Part shown: positions 1 through 5,999 of the stretch, piece after piece
Layout of the letters: each line of letters opens with the position of its first letter
Numbering within the stretch: position 1 is the first letter of the stretch
NCBI GenBank assembly: GCA_028291445.1
Contig: JAQGIA010000130.1
Coordinates: 1 to 6,298 of the forward strand
Source of the DNA: Belnapia sp.
GTDB taxonomy: Bacteria; Pseudomonadota; Alphaproteobacteria; Acetobacterales; Acetobacteraceae
Reading direction: 5' to 3'
Length of the DNA: 6,298 nucleotides
Program-made: the position numbers and the translations under genes
Notes under the pieces: model-generated
Databases searched by the model: none
Told to the model about the DNA's origin: nothing
Seen by the model: only the letters and a program-made list of their open reading frames with translations

Positions 1-2492
1 GCCAGCGGCCCGGTCGCCCCGAAGCCGCCCGGCAGCCGGGCGGTCGCCACCAGGCTGCCGGCCGGGCCGGCACCGACCTCGGCCCGCCCCTGGGTCACCG
101 TGCCGACCATGCTGCCCTCGGCCCGCAAGGTCAGTGCCGGCAACCCCTTGGCCCAATCGGCGCCGAGCCCGATGCCGGTGCCGTTGAGCGTGCCGCGGAT
201 CTCCGGCTGCGCCACCCGCCCGGTCGCCCGCACCTCGGCCGAGAGCACCCCCTGGGGCTTCAGATCGGGCGCGAAGCGCTGCGCCAGGGACAGCGGCAGC
301 GCGGCGATGGTGGCGCCGATATCGGCCCGTTCCGGCCCCCAGCGCCCCTCCGCCTGGATGCGGCCACCACCGCCGATGGCCAGCGCCAGCCCGGCCACCT
401 CCACCCCGCCATCGGCGCCGAGGCTGACCCGGGCCGGATTGGCCAGCCGCAGGCTTTCGCCCATCGCCTTGGCCTCCAGCGCCGCGAGGTCCAGCCGCCA
501 GCCGCCGTTCGCCGCCGAGACCCGGCCGCGGCCGCTGATATCGCCCTCGGTCGCCCGGCCGCGCAGGGTCCAGTCCAGCGCCTCGGGCGTGCCGGCGACG
601 GTCGCGGCCAGGGTGCCCTCCTGCCCGGCATAGCCGAGGCGCGGGGCGTCCAGCCGCAGGTCGAAGCCCTGCACCTGCCCCTGGATCCCATCCCGCGGCG
701 CCAGCTTGGCCTCCAGCGTCAGCCGCCCGGCCAATCCCGCCAGCCCGGCCAGCCGGCCGAGCGGCGCCAGGTCGCTCGCCTCCAGCCGCGCCTGGCCATC
801 GAACAGCTTGGCCGCCGGGTCCAGCCGGCCGGTCGCGGTCAGATGCGCCGGCCCCAGCCGCGCCTCCGCCGCCTCGATCCGCACTGCCTGACCCTCTGGT
901 CGGCCACGAAAGTCGAGCGCCACCGGCAGCCCGTCCAGCATCGCCCGCAAGGTCGCGGTGCCGCGCGGGGCGGAGGCCGGCGTCGCCACCTGCGCCTCCA
1001 ACAGCAGCCCCTCCAGCACCCGCCCGGCGGCGGCGATCCGGCCGGACCAGGCGTTGATGGTCAGGTCCGGGTCGGCCAGCTTGCCGGCGGCATGCAGCCT
1101 GGCCTCCAGCGCCCCCGTGGAACCGGCGCCCAGCACTTCCAGCCGGGGCAGCGAGACCTCGGCATCGAGCGCGATCGGCTCGGCCAGGCTGCCGCGCGCC
1201 GCCAGTCGTCCTTCGGCCCCGGTCAGGGTCGCATCCAGGGTCGGGCCGGGCAGCGCCGCCTTCAGCGCGAGGCGAGGCACCGGGCCGAGCACCGCATCCG
1301 CCTGGGCCACGCCGGTCACGAAGCCTGCCGGCACGGCGGTCAGGTCGATGGCCGGCGCACCGATGGTGCCCCCGACCTGCGCCGTCGCCCGCAGCCCCGT
1401 CCAGGCGAGCCCGGCCGGCAGCAGCGGCCCGAACTGCCCGGAGTCCGTCAGCTCCAGCTCCAGCCGCAGCGCCAGCGCCTCGGTCCCGAGATCGGCCGTG
1501 CCGCTGGCCGCCAGCGTCCCGGCCGGCAGGGTCAGGCGCAGGTCGCGCAGCGCCAGCTTCCGGTTGGCCGGTAGGTCGGCATCGAGGGCGAAGCCCAGCG
1601 GCACCGCCAGCGGCCTGAGATCGGCGGGCAGCAGCGGCCCGGCCCGTGCCTCGCCGCGCAGCGTGGCGCCGAACCCGCCATCCGGGCTGACCCGTACCGT
1701 CCCGGCGCCTTGCAGCGCCACCTCCGGCCCAAGGCTCGCGGCAAGGTCCAGCGCCGCGCCCGAGGCCGGGCCATCGAGGCTCAGGGCCAGCTTCAGGGGC
1801 GCATCGCCCCAGCCGCCCTCGGGCGGCGGGATCAAGCTGGCGACCAGCCCGCCCGTCGCTTCATCGAGCGTGAGCCGTGCCGCCAGCCGGTCGGCCGCCG
1901 GGGTCAGGTCGAGGTCGAGCGCGATCCGCGCCGCCGCATCCAGCCGCCTGACATCCAGCCTGGCCCGCAGCGCACCGGCCGCCAGCCCGGCATTGCCATC
2001 GAGGCTGAATACCGCCGCTTGGCCCAGCACCGGCGCCCCCAGCTCGATCCGGCCGATGGCCAGCCGTTCCAGCGCCACATCCAGCGGCAGGCTCGGCAAT
2101 TGCGGCAGCACCCGCTCGGAGGGCGCGGCAGGCTCGGCGGGGGCCGAGCCGCCGGCCGGCAGCCGCGCCAGGGCGACCCGCGCCGCGGTGACCTGCTCCA
2201 CCCGCAAGGTGCCGGAGAGCAGGGCGGCCAGATCGAGGTCGATCCGGCCATCCTCCAGCACCACCCATTCGCCCGCGGCATCGGCATAGCCCAGCCGGGC
2301 GAAGGCCAGATGCCCCGGTAGCGGTCCGCGCAGCCCCTCGATCGCCAGGCCGGGGACGAAGCCCGCCGCCTGCCGGGCCAGGAAGTCCCCGCCGCCCGCG
2401 GTATTGACCCAGGCCAATGCGCCCGCCAGCAGCAGCACCGGCACCAGAAACAACAGCGCCAGCGCGCCGAACGCCCATTTCAGGATTCGCAT
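1..2492 (-). CDS. tamB: TamB, translocation and assembly module inner-membrane protein (3' end outside window)
   Basis: The reading frame runs without a stop from an ATG at 2492-2490 to the left edge, giving 830 codons. The protein starts MRILKWAFGALALL, and a single hydrophobic helix at about residues 6-28 is the expected inner-membrane anchor. It is followed by the family's N-terminal pattern, with an N-T-A-G-G-G segment near residue 30, then a G-L-R-G-P-L-P-G turn and an 'ADAAGEWV' stretch. The rest is Leu/Ala/Gly/Asp-rich, low-complexity repeating beta-strand sequence, as expected of the periplasm-spanning lipid-channel-like fold. I read no cysteine. The conserved C-terminal TamB (DUF490) domain lies outside the window; family members are usually 1,200-1,500 residues, so roughly a third or more is missing. 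With TamA it acts in outer-membrane protein insertion and/or phospholipid transport to the outer membrane (family knowledge). The identification rests on the N-terminal pattern plus position directly behind tamA. Confidence 0.9.
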   Translation of the reverse strand, partial: MRILKWAFGALALLFLVPVLLLAGALAWVNTAGGGDFLARQAAGFVPGLAIEGLRGPLPGHLAFARLGYADAAGEWVVLEDGRIDLDLAALLSGTLRVEQVTAARVALARLPAGGSAPAEPAAPSERVLPQLPSLPLDVALERLAIGRIELGAPVLGQAAVFSLDGNAGLAAGALRARLDVRRLDAAARIALDLDLTPAADRLAARLTLDEATGGLVASLIPPPEGGWGDAPLKLALSLDGPASGAALDLAASLGPEVALQGAGTVRVSPDGGFGATLRGEARAGPLLPADLRPLAVPLGFALDADLPANRKLALRDLRLTLPAGTLAASGTADLGTEALALRLELELTDSGQFGPLLPAGLAWTGLRATAQVGGTIGAPAIDLTAVPAGFVTGVAQADAVLGPVPRLALKAALPGPTLDATLTGAEGRLAARGSLAEPIALDAEVSLPRLEVLGAGSTGALEARLHAAGKLADPDLTINAWSGRIAAAGRVLEGLLLEAQVATPASAPRGTATLRAMLDGLPVALDFRGRPEGQAVRIEAAEARLGPAHLTATGRLDPAAKLFDGQARLEASDLAPLGRLAGLAGLAGRLTLEAKLAPRDGIQGQVQGFDLRLDAPRLGYAGQEGTLAATVAGTPEALDWTLRGRATEGDISGRGRVSAANGGWRLDLAALEAKAMGESLRLANPARVSLGADGGVEVAGLALAIGGGGRIQAEGRWGPERADIGATIAALPLSLAQRFAPDLKPQGVLSAEVRATGRVAQPEIRGTLNGTGIGLGADWAKGLPALTLRAEGSMVGTVTQGRAEVGAGPAGSLVATARLPGGFGATGPL

Positions 2493-2498
2493 GACCTA
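2490..2498 (-). promoter_or_regulatory. tamA stop / tamB start junction, likely translational coupling
   Basis: The tamA TAG stop (2498-2496) and tamB ATG (2492-2490) are separated by only three bases. Upstream of the ATG there is no strong Shine-Dalgarno, only a weak AGGT adjoining it and a CCAGGC about ten bases further up. Re-initiation by ribosomes finishing tamA is the likely way tamB is translated. This supports one transcript for both genes and fixes the tamB start, since the membrane anchor begins within the next few codons. Confidence 0.6.
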
Positions 2499-4478
2499 GA
2501 AAGCCTGGCCGATGCCGACGTAGAGCCCGTAGCCCGAGGACCCCGGCTGGCGCACCACCGGCAGCGCCACATCCGCCCGGACCGGCCCGATGGCGGTGTA
2601 GTACCGCACGCCGAGGCCAGCACCGACCCGCAGGTTGGAACTGTCCGGCACCGAGGAATTGCTGACCGCGCCGGCATCGACGAAGGCGACCGCGCCGATA
2701 TCGCCCCAGACCCGCTGGCGCCATTCGAGGCTGCCCTCGACGACGCTGGCCCCGCCGTCCGGCTTGTTGCGTTCGTCGCGCGGGCCGATCGACTGGTAGT
2801 CGAAGCCGCGCACCGAACCGCCGCCGCCGGCGTAGTAGCGCAGGTGCCGCGGCACGTTGTCCCGCCCGGCGCCGAGCAGCGACCCGAACGATCCGCGCAC
2901 CGCCAGGATGCTGCGCCGGTCGCCGGCCACGTCCCAATAGGTGCTGCCGGTCAGCCGCAGCGGGGCGAAGGGCGCGTTGTCGCGCAGGCTGTAGGAGGGG
3001 GCGATGGTGCCATCGGCGCGCCAGCCCTTCGACGGGTCGAGCAGGCTGTCGGTCCCGTCCCAGCGGGCGCCGAACAGCACGCCGACGATCTGGTAGGGCG
3101 CCAGCTTGCCATCCGGCGGCCCGATCGAGCCGAACTCCGCGGTCGGCCCGGCCCGCACCGTGAGCTGGTCGGTCAGCCGGCGTTCCAGCAGCACCGCGGC
3201 GGTCACCGCATCTCGGTCATAGGCTTCCAGCCGCTCACGCAGGGCACCGAGGCTGGCGATCAGGGTCAGGTCGAGGCCGAAGACGCCGGGGCTCGTATAG
3301 GTGATGCCGCTCCGGTAGGTCATCTGGTCCAGCGCGCCGCCGGTGCCGATCCGCGCCACCTCGCCCTCGATCCGCAGCCGCTCCGCCCCGCCGAACAGGT
3401 TCCGGTGCTCCCAGTAGAGCTTTACCGTCGGGCCGTAATTGGTCTCGTAGGCGGCGGTGGCGCCGACCGCATGGCGGGCCCGCTCGCTGACGGTGAAGGT
3501 GGTCGGCAGCCGGCCCTCGGCATCCAGCCGGCTCGCCGCCCGGGTGCGGACCGAGCCGAAGGGGCCGAGCGCCATCATCTGCCGCCGCGCCTTCTCCAGG
3601 GTCGCCGGATTGTAGGGCTCGCCGGCGATGCGGCCGGCCTGGCGGGTCAGGAAGGCCGGGTCGACGCCGACCGCGCCCTCGACCACCGGCGGGGCGAAGG
3701 TGGCGGCCGGGCCGGGCGCCAGCCGCCAAGCGATCTCCATCGTCTTGGCGCCATGATCCACCATCGTCTCCCGCCCGGCCTGCACCGCCAGCGGGTGGCC
3801 GGCGGTCAGCAGCCGGTCCAGCAGGATCCGCTCGGCGCCCAGCACCGGCTCGGCCCGGGCCACGTCCCCCGGGGCGATGCCGAAGGGCGTGGCGACCGCG
3901 GCATCCACCACCGGCTGCTCGGCCGGGGTGGTGGCGCGGACCGAGATGCTGGCGACCTTGTAGGCCTGGCCCTGTTCGACCGCGATGCGGATCGGCACCG
4001 GTTGCGCCGTGGCGGACAGCGGCCGGGCCTCCAGCCGCGCCGGCAGGCCAGGATCGCCCAGCGGCAGCCCGGCGATGCTGATGCGGGCGACGCCGCCCCA
4101 ATAACCTTCCGAGCGCAACGCCTGCTGCAATCGCTCGCGGTCGCCCTCGGCCCGGCCGAGCACGCCGCCGGGGCTGGTCGGCGAGCTTTCCCGCAGTGCC
4201 ACGAGCTGGGATACGGCACCGAGCGCGGCATCCAGCCGGGCATCGCCGCTCGGCACCAGCTCGACCGCATAGGGCAGGGTATCCGTCGCTTCCGCCGCCG
4301 GTTGCGGCTCGGCGGGTGGCGTCTGGCCCCGGGCTGGGCCGGCCGACGCCAGGACCAGGGCCAACAAGGCGGGGGCCAGCAGGGCGGGGGCCAGTGAGGC
4401 GGGGGCCAGTGAGGCGGGGGCCAGCAGGGCAGGAGCCAGCGCCAGCAGGGCGGGGAGGGATCGGATCGAAGCTGCCAC
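2496..4478 (-). CDS. tamA: TamA, Omp85/BamA-family outer-membrane protein with POTRA domains
   Basis: This complete protein of 660 residues is the outer-membrane partner of TamB. Residues 1-46 or 1-49 form a signal peptide with Arg6, a long hydrophobic core and A-S-A / G-P-A cleavage candidates. POTRA domains follow: the first begins near residue 69 (LPYAVEL) and contains the TamA-type RAEGD..RLQQALRSEGYW stretch at 109-127; the last (about 263-313) has VVEGAV, EPYNPATLEKAR and LGPFGSVR. The barrel fills about 335-660. It shows DPSKGWR (481-487), the Omp85 lid-loop motif VRGF at 556-559, and a terminal Phe as in Bam-inserted barrels. I read no cysteine. The start is GTG at 4478-4476: it is the first start codon after an in-frame TGA, with only an AGGAA about 14 bases upstream as a weak ribosome-binding site. 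Length and layout fit TamA better than BamA (five POTRAs, about 750-800 residues), and the adjoining tamB confirms it. Confidence 0.93.
   Translation of the reverse strand: MAASIRSLPALLALAPALLAPASLAPASLAPALLAPALLALVLASAGPARGQTPPAEPQPAAEATDTLPYAVELVPSGDARLDAALGAVSQLVALRESSPTSPGGVLGRAEGDRERLQQALRSEGYWGGVARISIAGLPLGDPGLPARLEARPLSATAQPVPIRIAVEQGQAYKVASISVRATTPAEQPVVDAAVATPFGIAPGDVARAEPVLGAERILLDRLLTAGHPLAVQAGRETMVDHGAKTMEIAWRLAPGPAATFAPPVVEGAVGVDPAFLTRQAGRIAGEPYNPATLEKARRQMMALGPFGSVRTRAASRLDAEGRLPTTFTVSERARHAVGATAAYETNYGPTVKLYWEHRNLFGGAERLRIEGEVARIGTGGALDQMTYRSGITYTSPGVFGLDLTLIASLGALRERLEAYDRDAVTAAVLLERRLTDQLTVRAGPTAEFGSIGPPDGKLAPYQIVGVLFGARWDGTDSLLDPSKGWRADGTIAPSYSLRDNAPFAPLRLTGSTYWDVAGDRRSILAVRGSFGSLLGAGRDNVPRHLRYYAGGGGSVRGFDYQSIGPRDERNKPDGGASVVEGSLEWRQRVWGDIGAVAFVDAGAVSNSSVPDSSNLRVGAGLGVRYYTAIGPVRADVALPVVRQPGSSGYGLYVGIGQAF
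4356..4445 (-). repeat. 15-bp tandem repeat encoding the TamA signal-peptide core
   Basis: Six consecutive 15-bp units can be aligned. The four central ones (4371-4385, 4386-4400, 4401-4415, 4416-4430) are identical except for one triplet. On the plus strand they read GGGGGCCAGCAGGGC (outer two) or GGGGGCCAGTGAGGC (inner two). The flanking units 4356-4370 and 4431-4445 are degenerate. The unit is five codons in frame with tamA, giving LALAP-ALLAP-ASLAP-ASLAP-ALLAP-ALLAL at residues 12-41. The array makes up nearly all of the hydrophobic core. Because 15 is divisible by three, gain or loss of a unit would change core length without a frameshift. Confidence 0.9.
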
Positions 4479-4531
4479 GATGAGGAAGCGGTTTCCTGGT
4501 TGAATGGTTCCCCGGCCGGTCGCGTGCCGGG

Positions 4532-4546
4532 CGCGCGCGGCGCGCG
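4532..4546. repeat. GC-alternating inverted repeat in the tamA / amidohydrolase divergent gap
   Basis: CGCGCG (4532-4537), a three-base CGG spacer and CGCGCG (4541-4546) form a perfect inverted repeat inside alternating purine-pyrimidine sequence. It lies about 54 bp upstream of the tamA GTG and would be in its 5' untranslated region if the promoter lies further up. A second perfect palindrome, CCGGCCGG, is at 4512-4519. No T-run follows, so these are not terminators. No function is evident, and such stretches also arise by chance at this GC content. I could not pick a convincing tamA promoter in this gap. Confidence 0.35.
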
Positions 4547-4653
4547 ATCAGGGTGTTCTCCCATGAATGGCACCGCCGCTGGAACCTGCCATCTCCTGCT
4601 GCCACTTCCTCACGAGCCCGGCGATGGCGTGGCTTGGTTACCCAGGCCACCGG

Positions 4654-4682
4654 TTCCCGCCGCTTCCGGCATCCGCTACACT
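4654..4682 (+). promoter_or_regulatory. possible promoter for a leaderless amidohydrolase mRNA
   Basis: TACACT at 4677-4682 matches the -10 consensus at four of six positions. A weak -35, TTCCCG, sits 17 bp upstream at 4654-4659. The normal transcription start would fall on or next to the A of the ATG at 4689. I see no Shine-Dalgarno in the 20 bases before that ATG, which fits a leaderless message. The -35 is poor, so this is a suggestion only. Confidence 0.3.
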
Positions 4683-4688
4683 GGCCGC

Positions 4689-5855
4689 ATGGATCAAGCC
4701 CTGGCCGAGACGCTCACCGGGTGGCGCCGCCACCTGCATGCCCATCCGGGCCTGACCCTGAACGAGGGGGCCACCGCCGCCTTCGTCGCCGAAAGGCTGC
4801 GGGCCATGGGTGTCGAGGTCACCGAAGGGGTCGGCGGCCATGGCGTGGTCGGCACCATCCGTCGCGCCCCAGGAGGGGCAGGTGGCGCTTCCAACCGCTC
4901 GGTCGGGCTGCGCGGCGACATGGATGCGCTGCCGATCCAGGAGCTGAACGCCGAGCTGCCGCATCGCTCCACCATCCCCGGGGTGATGCATGCCTGCGGC
5001 CATGACGGCCATACCACCGCCCTGCTCGGCGCTGCCGCGCTGCTGGTCGCCGATGCAAGCTGGACCGGCACCGTGCAACTGGTCTTCCAGCCGGCCGAGG
5101 AGGGCGGCGGCGGTGCCCGCGCCATGATCGCGGACGGGCTGTTCCAGCGCTTCCCGATGGAGCGCATCTTCGGCTGGCATAACTGGCCGGGGCTCGAGGC
5201 CGGCACCATCGCGGTGCATGAGGCGGCGGTGATGGCCGCCGGCGCCCGCTTCACGATCACCTTCACCGGCCATGCCGGCCATGCCGCCCTGCCGCATCTG
5301 ACGCGGGACCCGATGATCGGCGCCGGGCATTGCATCGTCGCGCTGCAATCCATCGTCGCCCGCAACATCGACCCGATGCAGGCCGCGGTGGTCAGCGTGA
5401 CCGTGGCCGAGGCCGGCGAGGCGCAGAACCAGGTCGCCGCCCGCGCCACCTTGAAGGGCACCGCCCGCTGGCTGACCGAGGCGACCGGCACGGCGATCGA
5501 GGCCGCCATGCGGCGCATCGCCGAGGGCATCGCCGCCACCTTCGGGCTGCAGGCGGCGGTGGATTTCCGCGTCGGCGTCGCCCCCACCGTGAACCACCCG
5601 GCCGAGCGCGAGGCGGCCGCCACGGCGGCGGCGGCGGTCACCACCCTGCGGCGGGACCTGCTGCCGGCCATGACCGGCGAGGATTTCTCCTTCTTCCTGC
5701 AGGAGGTGCCCGGCGCCTTCGTCTGGATCGGCAATGGACCCGGCGACGGCGGCCGCGAGCTGCACAACCCCGCCTACGACTTCAACGATGCCATCCTGCC
5801 GGTCGCCAGCGGCTTCCTGGCGGAAGTGGCGAAGCGGGCGCTGGCGGGGGATTAG
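4689..5855 (+). CDS. M20 family (M20D, hippurate / N-acyl-amino-acid hydrolase-like) amidohydrolase
   Basis: This is a complete 388-residue cytoplasmic metal-dependent amidohydrolase, the usual length for HipO / IAA-amino-acid-hydrolase-like enzymes. The family releases an amino acid from an N-acyl or similar conjugate. Motifs in order: WRRHLHAHPGL (12-22); LRGDMDALP (74-82); HACGHDGH (101-108) with metal ligands Cys103 and His105; FQPAEEGG (133-140) with catalytic and metal-binding Glu137/Glu138; GWHNWP (162-167) with ligand His164; the dimerisation-domain signature GHAGHAALPH (194-203); GEDFSFF (330-336); and LHNPAYDFND (358-367) with ligand His359. All expected ligands are present, so it should be active. 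A Gly/Ala-rich loop before LRGDMDALP (about 60-70) looks slightly longer than usual. The frame is open upstream to 4500, but the family starts shortly before WRRHLH, which favours ATG 4689. The true substrate cannot be told from sequence; it stands alone, divergent from tamA. Confidence 0.93.
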   Translation: MDQALAETLTGWRRHLHAHPGLTLNEGATAAFVAERLRAMGVEVTEGVGGHGVVGTIRRAPGGAGGASNRSVGLRGDMDALPIQELNAELPHRSTIPGVMHACGHDGHTTALLGAAALLVADASWTGTVQLVFQPAEEGGGGARAMIADGLFQRFPMERIFGWHNWPGLEAGTIAVHEAAVMAAGARFTITFTGHAGHAALPHLTRDPMIGAGHCIVALQSIVARNIDPMQAAVVSVTVAEAGEAQNQVAARATLKGTARWLTEATGTAIEAAMRRIAEGIAATFGLQAAVDFRVGVAPTVNHPAEREAAATAAAAVTTLRRDLLPAMTGEDFSFFLQEVPGAFVWIGNGPGDGGRELHNPAYDFNDAILPVASGFLAEVAKRALAGD

Positions 5856-5856
5856 C

Positions 5857-5886
5857 TTGCAGCCGGGGCCGTTGGTGTGGGATAAT
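5857..5886 (+). promoter_or_regulatory. candidate extended -10 promoter just after the amidohydrolase stop
   Basis: GATAAT at 5881-5886 matches the -10 consensus at five of six positions and is preceded by TGG (5878-5880), an extended -10. TTGCAG at 5857-5862, 18 bp upstream, serves as a -35 matching only its TTG. Initiation would be expected near 5893. This is the best promoter-like sequence I see in the window, but it sits behind a gene and points into the 3' end of the opposing peptidase gene. It may drive a small transcript or antisense RNA, or be a chance product of AT-richness. Confidence 0.4.
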
Positions 5887-5892
5887 ATACCT

Positions 5893-5940
5893 ATGATCGA
5901 CATGGCCTGCCGGCCAGTCGCTAAACCCGATAAAGTTTAA
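5893..5940 (+). CDS. possible 15-residue leaderless micro-ORF
   Basis: ATG at 5893 opens a 15-codon frame, MIDMACRPVAKPDKV, ending in TAA at 5938-5940. The ATG lies six bases after the GATAAT box, exactly where transcription would be expected to begin, so a leaderless start is possible. There is no Shine-Dalgarno. The frame is short, resembles nothing I know, and carries no domain. The same frame is open further upstream inside the amidohydrolase gene, but that part is a shadow. Chance is the leading explanation. Confidence 0.15.
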   Translation: MIDMACRPVAKPDKV

Positions 5941-5944
5941 TTTT
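5903..5944 (+). terminator. weak hairpins with a short T-run between convergent genes
   Basis: TGGCC (5903-5907) and GGCCA (5912-5916) form a 5-bp stem around a four-base loop. Then TAAAC (5922-5926) and GTTTA (5935-5939) form an A/T-rich 5-bp stem with an eight-base loop, followed by ATTTT (5940-5944). Position after a gene fits a rightward terminator for the amidohydrolase, but the second stem is weak and the first has no T-run. Neither is a convincing intrinsic terminator. Confidence 0.2.
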
Positions 5945-5999
5945 CCCAAGGCATTTGCTTAAAACAGAATGGCTTAGTTGCTGACCTTCACCTGGAAAT

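Noticed and set aside
958..2289. A 443-codon open frame on the plus strand, antisense to tamB.
   Set aside because: Its translation is Ser/Arg/Ala/Pro-rich with no recognisable domain, and it lies opposite a coherent TamB frame. Long antisense frames are routine at this GC content.
4501..4570. TGAATGG repeated at 4501-4507 and 4564-4570.
   Set aside because: Seven bases is too short to be meaningful and the flanks do not match.
3235..4650. A 471-codon minus-strand frame overlapping the 5' part of tamA.
   Set aside because: It is an Arg/Gly/Pro-rich out-of-frame reading of tamA, which itself has a signal peptide, POTRA domains and a barrel.
4500..4688. N-terminal extension of the amidohydrolase to an ATG at 4500.
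   Set aside because: The extra 63 residues are compositionally unlike a protein domain, would overlap the tamA control region, and family members start just before the WRRHLH motif.
4638..5903. A 421-codon open frame on the minus strand, antisense to the amidohydrolase.
   Set aside because: The opposite strand carries an intact M20 enzyme with all metal ligands. The antisense product is a Gly/Arg/His-rich shadow without motifs.
5951..5973. Possible leftward terminator for the P1 peptidase (GCATT with AATGGC).
   Set aside because: The stem needs a bulged base and a 12-base loop, is only five pairs long, and has no proper T-run on the minus strand.
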